Origin: Streptomyces sp. R33
GTDB taxonomy: Bacteria; Actinomycetota; Actinomycetes; Streptomycetales; Streptomycetaceae
Length of the DNA: 64,000 nt
Reading direction: 5' to 3'
Assembly (NCBI RefSeq): GCF_041200175.1
Contig: NZ_CP165727.1
Coordinates: forward strand, 496,001 to 560,000
Shown: piece after piece, positions 37,854-44,593 of the stretch
How the letters are laid out: the number at the start of each line of letters is the position of its first letter
Numbering within the stretch: the first letter of the stretch is position 1
Position numbers and translations under genes: made by a program
The notes under the pieces: generated by a model
What the model was told of the DNA's origin: nothing
Databases searched by the model: none
The model's input: the letters and a program-made list of their open reading frames with translations, nothing else

Positions 37854-39629
37854 ATGACCGGTCGTGGAACGGAGCATGTGGTGCCAGCGGGCCAAGAGGG
37901 TCAAGAGGGTCAAGAGAACGACGGGGACCTGGTCGGCAAGGTGCTCGGCGGGCGCTACCGGGTGACCTCCGTGGTCGGCCGCGGCGGCATGGGAGTGGTC
38001 GCGCGGGCCGTCGACGAACTGCTCGCCCGGGAGGTCGCCGTCAAGGTCTTGCGGGCCTACACCGACGCGAGCGAGTCCGAACTGGCGGGCCTGCGCACCC
38101 GGATGGAGCGCGAGGCGCAGGCGGCCGCCCGCATCCGGCACACCGGGGTGGTCACCGTGCACGACGTGACCCAAGAGCAGGGCCTGCCGGTCATCGTCAT
38201 GGAACTCGTCGACGGACCCTCGCTCGACGACGTGGTGGCGCAGCGCGGCGCGCTCGATCCGTACGAGGCCGCCGCGATCGGCGCCCAGCTGATGGACGCG
38301 CTCGACGCCGCGCACCGGGCGGGCGTCCTGCACCGGGACGTGAAGCCGGGCAACGTGCTGCTGGAGCGGGGTGGCCGGGTCGTGCTCACCGACTTCGGCA
38401 TCGCCACCATGGACGCCTCCGACGACGCGGCCATGGCGAAACTGACCCGCAGCGGTCAGCTGGTCGGCTCGCTCGACTACTTGCCGCCGGAGCGCGCGCA
38501 GGGCAGGGAACCCGGCCCGGCCTCGGACATCTGGTCCCTCGGGATGACCCTGTACGCGGCGGTGGAGGGCGTCTCGCCGTTCCGCCGCACCTCGGTGTGG
38601 TCCACGCTGGCCGCGATCGTCGCTGAACCGCTGCCCGAGCCACGGCGGGCAGGGCCGCTCGCCCCGGTGCTGATGGCGCTGATGGCGAAGGATCCGGCGA
38701 GCCGGCCCACCGCCGACCAGGCCCGCGCGATGCTGGAGCGGGTGGCGGCGGGCGAGGCCGGAGCACACCCCGCGCAGCCGGGCCCCGCAGCCGGAGCGCA
38801 CCCCGCGCAGCCGGGCCCCGCCGCCGGAGCGCACACCGCGCAGCCGGGCCCCGCCGCCGGGATGCCGACCCCGACGGCGCCGTCCGTCGTGGGGCCGCCA
38901 GTCGGCTTCGGGCCGCCCCCGGTCGTTGGTGGCGGGACCGAGGGCGGCGTGGGCGCCGTATCGCTTCTGCAACCCCATGTCCCGGCTCCCCAGAGCGGAT
39001 TCCCCCCGCCGGGCCAGCCGCCGACCGCCACACGGGACTCCGAGGCCGCGGACCGGGCGCGCCGCCGCAGCCGTATGGCGATAGCCGCGGCGGCCGTCGC
39101 AGTACTCGCCGCCGGCGGTGTCACCTATGCCGTGACCAGGGGCGGCGACGCCGGCGGCGTGCGGGCGGTGGCGCCGACGCCCGTGTCCGGTGGCGACTCC
39201 CCGGCGGCCGGCGGCCAGCCGGGCGCGGACACCCCGGGGCCTTCTCCCTCCGGCTCCGGTCCCCAGGCCAAGCCGTCCGCCGCCGCCTCGAAGAAGCCGA
39301 ACACGGCACCACCCTCCCCGACGGCGGCCTCGCCCGCCCCGGCCCAGCCGAGCCCCGTACCGACGGGCTGCGCCGGCTGGACCCACAAGGACCCGAAGCC
39401 GGGCACCTACGGCTACATTTCCGGCGACCACCACCTGCTGGCCGCGCCGTACCAGAACTGCCCCGCCGGCGCGCTGGTCAAGGACGGCACGAAGCTCTGG
39501 TACCACTGCTACGCCGTCAACTCGTACGGCAACCAATGGACGTACGTGCGCGTGGACGGCACGAACACCACCGGGTGGCTGTACAACCGCGACCTCACCG
39601 GCCAGAAGGGCTCCTCCCCCGCGTGTTAG
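37854..39629 (+). CDS. Eukaryotic-type Ser/Thr protein kinase with an extracellular SH3-like domain
   Basis: The 591-residue product has a cytoplasmic kinase domain (about residues 32-300): glycine loop VVGRGGMGVVA, Lys in VAVKVL, catalytic loop VLHRDVKPGNVLL, DFGIA and the P+1/APE-like PPERAQG. A Pro/Ala-rich linker with a three-fold repeat of GAHPAQPGPAA follows, then one span at about 405-427 (RMAIAAAAVAVLAAGGVTYA), a second Pro/Ser-rich linker and a C-terminal region of about 85 residues with four Cys (GCAGWTHKDPKPGTYGYISG and so on), similar to SH3-like wall-binding domains. There are no PASTA repeats. It may sense the cell wall or surroundings. The short GQE repeat near the start suggests replication slippage. 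Start ATG at 37854; a GTG a few codons later is possible. Confidence 0.9.
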   Translation: MTGRGTEHVVPAGQEGQEGQENDGDLVGKVLGGRYRVTSVVGRGGMGVVARAVDELLAREVAVKVLRAYTDASESELAGLRTRMEREAQAAARIRHTGVVTVHDVTQEQGLPVIVMELVDGPSLDDVVAQRGALDPYEAAAIGAQLMDALDAAHRAGVLHRDVKPGNVLLERGGRVVLTDFGIATMDASDDAAMAKLTRSGQLVGSLDYLPPERAQGREPGPASDIWSLGMTLYAAVEGVSPFRRTSVWSTLAAIVAEPLPEPRRAGPLAPVLMALMAKDPASRPTADQARAMLERVAAGEAGAHPAQPGPAAGAHPAQPGPAAGAHTAQPGPAAGMPTPTAPSVVGPPVGFGPPPVVGGGTEGGVGAVSLLQPHVPAPQSGFPPPGQPPTATRDSEAADRARRRSRMAIAAAAVAVLAAGGVTYAVTRGGDAGGVRAVAPTPVSGGDSPAAGGQPGADTPGPSPSGSGPQAKPSAAASKKPNTAPPSPTAASPAPAQPSPVPTGCAGWTHKDPKPGTYGYISGDHHLLAAPYQNCPAGALVKDGTKLWYHCYAVNSYGNQWTYVRVDGTNTTGWLYNRDLTGQKGSSPAC

Positions 39630-39874
39630 CCTCCCGCCGCCTTCAGGAGCCCGGTGACCACGACGGGCGAGGGCGACGGCGTTGGACGCGCCCTGCAGGG
39701 CGGCTCCCTGCACTCGCCTTGGCCCGTTCGCGCGTCTTCATGCTCCGTACGGGCTGTCCGCCCGCCCGTACGGATCACGCCGGGAAGCCGACGGCGTGTG
39801 CGCGTGGTCGGCTGGGCTCGGCTGGTTGCGGTCCCCTGAAAGCCGGCCGTACGCAGCAGAAGGAGGAGTCCCCG

Positions 39875-41263
39875 ATGTCTCGTCGGCATGTCTCGGCCGT
39901 CCTCGGCCTCGTGGCGGGCGCGCTGGTGGCGGTCCCCGCCCCGGCCGCTCACGCCGCCACGGTGCAGGTGCGCTGCTCCGTCCCGGACCTCGTCGCGGCG
40001 ATCAACGCAGCGAACGGCTCGCCGGGGCCGGACACGCTCCAGCTGGCGCACAACTGCACGTACAAGTTGACATCGCCGGACCCCGTGAACCCCGGCAACG
40101 GGCTGCCGGTGATCACCAGTGAGATCACCGTCGACGGGCGCGGGGCCACCATCAGGCGGGAGGAACGCGGGAGCAAGGTGCCGAAGTTCCGGATCCTCTT
40201 CGTCGGTCCGACGGGAAACCTCACGCTCACCCGCACGACGATCAGCGGCGGCTTCGCCACGGACTGCCCTGCCTTTCCCGACCCCCCGGGCGTGGCCTGC
40301 GGTGGCGGTATCTCCAACTCCGGAACCATGAGGGTGACCCGCAGCAAGTTCGTCGGCAATACGTCCAAGTCCGACGTGTTCGCCCAGGGCGGCGGCATCG
40401 ACAACCCCGGCACCGGAAGCGTGAGCGAGACGGAGGTGACCGGAAACCATGTGATCTACAGCGGGAGCGCCATCGGCGGTCTCGCCGCGGGCGGTGCCAT
40501 CGCCAACGACGGTCCGCTGACCGTCAGCGGCTCACGGCTGACCGGGAACACTGCGACCGTCACGGAGGACACTCAGAGCGTTGCCTTCGGAGCCGGCATC
40601 ATCAGCTTCGCCGAGACGACCATCCAGAACACGGTCATCAGCAAGAACCGTTCCTTCGCCCCGGGCGGAATCGCGCGTGCCACGGTCTCCAACGGCATTC
40701 CGGAGCCCGGCAGACTGACGGTGACCGGCGGCGCCATCAGCGACAACACATCGGACGCTCCACACGGGATCGCCCAGGGCGGCGGCATCGCGAACAACTC
40801 CCTGATGACCGTGCGCGGTGTGAAGATCAGCGGAAACCGGGTAGTCGCCGAAAACGGCACCGCGCGCGGTGCCGGCATCCGCATGGGCCCCTTCGGCACA
40901 CTCGACCTGACCGACAGCCACATCACCGGCAACACCGCCAATGCACTGAACGGCACGGCCCAGGGCGGCGGCCTCGACAACCCCGACGGCGGCACCCTGA
41001 CAGCCAAGCGGAACAAGGTCCTGCGCAACACGGTCACCGCGAAGGGCGGCACCGCTCAGGGTGGCGGCCTCTATCACGCCGGGGGAACCACGGGACTGGG
41101 CACCACCACGCTGGAGGAGAACACCATCACCCACAACCGGGCGGGCGACGGCGGCGGCATCTTCAAGGCGTCCGGCATCCTCACCCTGAACGGCGACGTC
41201 ATCCGCGAAAACCGGCCGAACAACTGCAGCCCTGCCGGCGCGGTCCCGGGCTGCACCGGCTGA
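39875..41263 (+). CDS. Secreted right-handed beta-helix protein
   Basis: The 462-residue product has a signal peptide (MSRRHVSAVLGLVAGALVAV with the cleavage after HAA near residue 27). Mature protein begins VQVRCSVPDLVAAINAANGS, the usual start of polymorphic-outer-membrane-like/beta-helix proteins of streptomycetes. The remainder is made of parallel beta-helix coils with Asn ladders such as GGGISNSGT, GGGIDNPGT, GGAIANDGP, GGGIANNSL, GGGLDNPDG and GGGLYHAGG. A short motif G(T/I)AQGGG recurs in the last third. A strong AAGGAGGAG precedes the ATG at 39875. It is not recognisable as an enzyme; such coils can be polysaccharide lyases, adhesins or structural. It is downstream of the kinase but likely separately transcribed. 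Confidence 0.85.
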   Translation: MSRRHVSAVLGLVAGALVAVPAPAAHAATVQVRCSVPDLVAAINAANGSPGPDTLQLAHNCTYKLTSPDPVNPGNGLPVITSEITVDGRGATIRREERGSKVPKFRILFVGPTGNLTLTRTTISGGFATDCPAFPDPPGVACGGGISNSGTMRVTRSKFVGNTSKSDVFAQGGGIDNPGTGSVSETEVTGNHVIYSGSAIGGLAAGGAIANDGPLTVSGSRLTGNTATVTEDTQSVAFGAGIISFAETTIQNTVISKNRSFAPGGIARATVSNGIPEPGRLTVTGGAISDNTSDAPHGIAQGGGIANNSLMTVRGVKISGNRVVAENGTARGAGIRMGPFGTLDLTDSHITGNTANALNGTAQGGGLDNPDGGTLTAKRNKVLRNTVTAKGGTAQGGGLYHAGGTTGLGTTTLEENTITHNRAGDGGGIFKASGILTLNGDVIRENRPNNCSPAGAVPGCTG

Positions 41264-41564
41264 CGATCCGTGGAGGCGGTCCACCCTTGACGTCGGTACC
41301 TCGGCTCCCTTGTCGGTACGGGGCACGTGCTCGCCGGAGGCGACCTGTCCACCCCGGACGGCGCGCACTCATCGTTGCTGGCCGGATGATGGGGCAGGGC
41401 GCGGCGGTGCACACGCTGGGCCGGTCCGTCGCCGTGCACCTCGCCCCGTACGGAATCGGCGTCGCCTCCGTCGCACGGCGGGGCCGACCGGCAGTGCCCC
41501 GTGCCGGTCGGCCCCGTGGTCGTGCCGTCACGGGGCCATCTCGTAGGCCCGTCCCGCGTACGGT
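41264..41564. other. Intergenic stretch with a possible SDR fragment
   Basis: The 301 bases between the beta-helix gene and fabV (convergent) contain one protein-like plus-strand stretch, annotated separately, and otherwise nothing recognisable. Confidence 0.4.
41377..41480 (+). pseudogene. Possible fragment of a short-chain dehydrogenase
   Basis: In one plus frame the segment GRMMGQGAAVHTLGRSVAVH, then LAPYGIGVASVA, resembles the region of short-chain dehydrogenases after the catalytic Tyr-x3-Lys, where a helix ending in L(A/G)RS(L)AVxLAPxGIxV is common. Only about 32 residues match, without any catalytic residue, and no start or stop fits. It may be a degraded gene end, or a chance match. 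Confidence 0.3.
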
Positions 41565-42767
41565 CTACCGAGGTGCGGGCCAGGCAACCTCGGTCTCGAC
41601 CGGCTGGCCGTATGCCACGCCTTCGAGGCCCCAGCCGTAGAGTTCCCGGACCTGGCTCATGAACCAGTCCGCGCCGGCCCGGGCTGCTTCGAGGCCGCGC
41701 TCGGGATCCGCCCACAGTTCCCGGACGCGGCCTTGGACCTGGTCGTCGAGTTCCCAGCCGTCCAGCCGGATCCGCCCCGCCGCATCGAGGAGCAGCGGGG
41801 TGCGGCCCTCCAGCTGGTCCCACAGGTCCACGGCCTGCTCGGCCGTCGTACGGAAGCCCTGCGCGCCGAGAACGGTGCGGAGGAAGGCGGTGTAGAGGGC
41901 GATGGAGGGGATCGCGCTGGATGCCTGGGTGACGGCGGCGCCGGCCACGACCGTGAAGGCGCGGCCGTCCTGCTCCTTGAGTGCGGCCGAGCTGTTCAGG
42001 TCGAGGGCGGTCTGCTCCAGGTGTTCCTTGGCGGCACCGATGGTGCCCTCTCGGTAGACGGGTGCGGTCACCTCCGAGCCGACGTAGGTGAGGGCTGCGG
42101 TGGTGAACTTGTCGGCGAGGAGCCGGCGAGCGGCCAGGGCGCGCACCCAAAGGGCCCAGTCGTCGCCGCCCATCACCGCGACCGTCGCTCGCGTCTCGCT
42201 CTCGGTTCCGGGTTCGATCCGGGCTCGGGTGACCTTCGGGTCGGTGCCGGAGAAGTCGAGTGCGGGTGCCTCGTAGGCGGCGCCGAGGGGTTTGATCACC
42301 GAGTGGTGGACCGTGCCCGTGGCGGGGTCGGTACGGCGGGGTGCGGCGAGGCTGTAGATGAGGTGGTCGACGGGTCCGTAGTGCTGCTCCAGCAGGTCCA
42401 TGACCTGCGTCTTGGCGTCCGTGGCGAAGGCGTCGGTGTTCACGAAGCGGATGTCGTGGCCGCCCTCAGCAGCGAGTTGGGCAGCCGCCGCAGTGCGGTA
42501 CCAGCCTGCCGTCGCGGTGCGGCGCCCGTTGTCGGCGGCCTCGTAGGCGACGCCGATGCCGCGGATGCCGTGCCGGCGCAGTCCGGCCAGGAGGGTGGCG
42601 AGCCCGTAGCCGGCGGAGTGTCCCAGGATGAGGGCGACGGGCCTTCGGCCGTCGGCGCGGGAAGGGATCGCCTCCCATGTCCGGCGCACGGTCTGCGCGG
42701 CTCCCTCGGGGTGGGAGTTGACGATGAGGAATCCGCGCTGCTTGGGCTCGATCTGACGAGGGCTCAC
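41565..42767 (-). CDS. fabV: FabV-type trans-2-enoyl-ACP/CoA reductase
   Basis: The 400-residue product is a FabV-type enoyl reductase of the extended short-chain dehydrogenase group, which reduces the double bond of trans-2-enoyl-ACP or -CoA with NADH. The N-terminus has the family start RGFLIVNSHPEGAAQTVRR and the nucleotide-binding block ALILGHSAGYGLATLLAGLR. The catalytic Tyr-x8-Lys is in YVGSEVTAPVYREGTIGAAK (second Tyr and final Lys). FabV replaces FabI in Vibrio, Pseudomonas and some others and is insensitive to triclosan. The GTG at 42767 was taken as start because it overlaps the stop of the upstream small gene (GTGA) and fits the family length. FabV is not the usual reductase of streptomycetes, whose FAS II uses FabI/InhA-type enzymes. 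Confidence 0.9.
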   Translation of the reverse strand: MSPRQIEPKQRGFLIVNSHPEGAAQTVRRTWEAIPSRADGRRPVALILGHSAGYGLATLLAGLRRHGIRGIGVAYEAADNGRRTATAGWYRTAAAAQLAAEGGHDIRFVNTDAFATDAKTQVMDLLEQHYGPVDHLIYSLAAPRRTDPATGTVHHSVIKPLGAAYEAPALDFSGTDPKVTRARIEPGTESETRATVAVMGGDDWALWVRALAARRLLADKFTTAALTYVGSEVTAPVYREGTIGAAKEHLEQTALDLNSSAALKEQDGRAFTVVAGAAVTQASSAIPSIALYTAFLRTVLGAQGFRTTAEQAVDLWDQLEGRTPLLLDAAGRIRLDGWELDDQVQGRVRELWADPERGLEAARAGADWFMSQVRELYGWGLEGVAYGQPVETEVAWPAPR

Positions 42768-43027
42768 GATGGGTCCGTTCCGCTCGGGGCGAGGCGGGCG
42801 AGGAGAGCGCGCTGCTCCGCGACCGCGTGAGCGCGGCCGGTCTCCTCGTCCGGGATGACGACGGGCAGCCGCCCTTCGAGGCCGGTCACCAACTCGGCCG
42901 GGGCCGGGCTGTCGACGCCGAAGTCCTGCTTCGGACACCTGCCATCGATGATCGTATCGATGGTTTCGTCAACGGCTCTTGACAAGGCGTCACGCACAAT
43001 ACGGTCGGTCGTTGTGCTGTGCGGCAT
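42764..43027 (-). CDS. Small protein coupled to fabV, unknown
   Basis: The 87-residue product (MPHSTTTDRIVRDALSRAVD, 95 if a GTG at 43051 is used) is not recognised. It has a helical N-terminal part (IVRDALSRAVDETIDTIIDG) and a C-terminal part with EEETGRAHAVAEQRALLARL type helices, no signal and no span. Its stop overlaps the GTG of fabV (GTGA), so the two are very likely co-translated. It may be a small regulatory or partner protein, or the broken end of a larger gene; the N-terminal helix could be the start of a TetR-like domain, but this is weak. Function unknown. Confidence 0.5.
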   Translation of the reverse strand: MPHSTTTDRIVRDALSRAVDETIDTIIDGRCPKQDFGVDSPAPAELVTGLEGRLPVVIPDEETGRAHAVAEQRALLARLAPSGTDPS

Positions 43028-43137
43028 TGACACCGCCCCGCCCCGGGACAATCGCGATGAGCTCCGCTCCCAGGTCCATGAGCAGCGCTCTGGAAGCGAG
43101 GACGGGGCTCGGGAGCGGACGGCGTTGGACAGCAGGC

Positions 43138-43908
43138 TCAGACGGCGGGCCGCTTGAGCACCTCCACGAGGCTGGAGCTGCTGTCGCCGCCGCGCCCGGC
43201 CTCGACACCACGGCGGAAGAGGTCGACGACGGCGGCGGGAAGCGCTCCGTCGACGCCGGCGTCGAGGACGGTGTGCAGGACGTGTTCAGCGCCGGCGAGC
43301 CCCATCGCGAGCCGGTCGACATCCCCGGAGTGGTCGCCCGCGTCGATGCGGGGTGCGTAGAACTCCAGGAACTGCTCCATGTCCAGGGCGCCGACGGCGG
43401 TCGGGAGGAGGTCGGCAGCCTTGATGCCGTGCGCGTCGGCCAGGGCGACGGTCTGCCAGTAGGAGCTCAGGGCGGCCCAGAACATGACCATGTTGAGCTG
43501 GTGGAAGAGCGCGGCGGGACCGGGGTCCTCGCCGCGGTGGTCGGCGGCGGTGAGCACTTCGAGGGTGGGGCGGTGGGCCTCGAAGACCTCGCGGGGGCCG
43601 CTGTAGAAGGCGGAGGAGCCGGCGCGGGCGATTCCGGAGGGCGGCACGAGCACTCCGCCGGTGAGCTGGACGGTGCCGCGCTCCCGCGCCCAGTCGGCGG
43701 CCTCCTGCGCGCGGCGCGGGGTGTCGGAGCTGAGGTTGACCAGGACCAGGACGGCCAGGACGGCGCGGTCGACCCCGTCCAGTACGGCGTACACCGCCTC
43801 GTAGTCGGTGAGGCTGAGCACGATGACCTCGTTGGCGGCGATGGGGTGCTCGGTGGTGGAACGGGTCGACCTCCCCGCCGCCACTCCGTCCGCCGCTACG
43901 GTGCCGAC
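43138..43908 (-). pseudogene. N-terminally truncated imine-reductase/6PGDH-like gene
   Basis: The minus frame encodes most of an NAD(P)-dependent imine reductase or beta-hydroxyacid dehydrogenase-like protein: EVIVLSLTDYEAVYAVLDGV, VLVNLSSDTPRRAQEAADWA, GTVQLTGGVLVPPSGI and the helical C-terminal domain with LFHQLNMVMFWAALSSYWQ. The N-terminal Rossmann motif (GxGxxG) and about 50 residues are missing: the sequence before PIAANEVIVL is unrelated and overlaps the end of the ANTAR/DUF5133 gene. The product could be started at a GTG near 43884 but would lack the cofactor site, so the gene is probably non-functional. The remaining part shows no internal stop, so the truncation looks recent. Confidence 0.65.
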
Positions 43909-44417
43909 GACAACAGGCGCGCCTCCGCTGCCAGGACGGCCTCGTGCACGGTGGCTCTGCCCATGAGGACGCACAGGGTGTAGCCGGCGTCGTCCATGGC
44001 CCGCAGGGCCGCGGGGTCTTGGGGCGCGGCCGCGAGGCGGGCGCGGCATCCGCGCAGCCGCGTCAGGACCTCCTCGGTCCTGGCCCGGGCCGGAGTGAGC
44101 ACGCTCCCCCGCCCGGCGCTCGGCACGGGGCTGCGTCCCGCGTCCATCGCGCGGCGCACCGCCCGCTCGACGTGCACGGGAACGGGGGTGCCGAGGGTCC
44201 CGGCCACCATGGCGGCCGCGAGTGCGTCGGGAGTGGTGCGGGCGAGGTCGGCGGCTACCTCGAGGATCCGCCGCGCGTCACGGGCCGTGCACGGCGTCGC
44301 GGCCATCAGCATCCCCACGGCCCATGCGGTCGTCGGAGCACCGATACGAGGGCCGCCGGAGGGGTCGACTGCGGGGGGCGGGGGCGGGGGCGGGGACTGA
44401 CTTCCAACCGGAGGCAT
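43896..44417 (-). CDS. ANTAR/DUF5133-like regulatory protein
   Basis: The 173-residue product has a Pro-rich lead and then an ANTAR-like helical bundle (TAWAVGMLMAATPCTARDAR, RILEVAADLARTTPDALAAA), followed by a DUF5133-like C-terminal segment (about 125-170) with YTLCVLMGRATVHEAVLAAE. ANTAR domains bind RNA hairpins and act as antiterminators; DUF5133 is of unknown function and the two occur together in streptomycetes. My recollection is that DUF5133 usually comes first, so the order here may be reversed. The ATG at 44417 has a GAAGGGG site at a good distance and is preferred to a TTG at 44432. The end overlaps the truncated imine-reductase gene. Confidence 0.65.
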   Translation of the reverse strand: MPPVGSQSPPPPPPPAVDPSGGPRIGAPTTAWAVGMLMAATPCTARDARRILEVAADLARTTPDALAAAMVAGTLGTPVPVHVERAVRRAMDAGRSPVPSAGRGSVLTPARARTEEVLTRLRGCRARLAAAPQDPAALRAMDDAGYTLCVLMGRATVHEAVLAAEARLLSSAP

Positions 44418-44490
44418 ACGAGACCCCTTCAATCCAAGGCAGAGGAGTGCGCAGACACACGCATAGAAGGTATTCCCACGGTTGGGCTGG

Positions 44491-44519
44491 TCGTAAGCAC
44501 GGTGCGCTGCCCCTATATA
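44491..44519 (+). promoter_or_regulatory. Possible promoter of the molybdopterin oxidoreductase
   Basis: A TATATA hexamer at 44514-44519, very AT-rich against its surroundings, is preceded 17 bases earlier by TCGTAA at 44491-44496 as a weak -35. It lies 75 bases before the oxidoreductase ATG and in the divergent region with the ANTAR/DUF5133 gene. Confidence 0.45.
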
Positions 44520-44593
44520 ACCGGAACGGACGCGCCCCCACCTCCGTCCCGCCCCGCCGGTATGGGCGTACCGGAAAGGGGCAGGTGCAGGCC

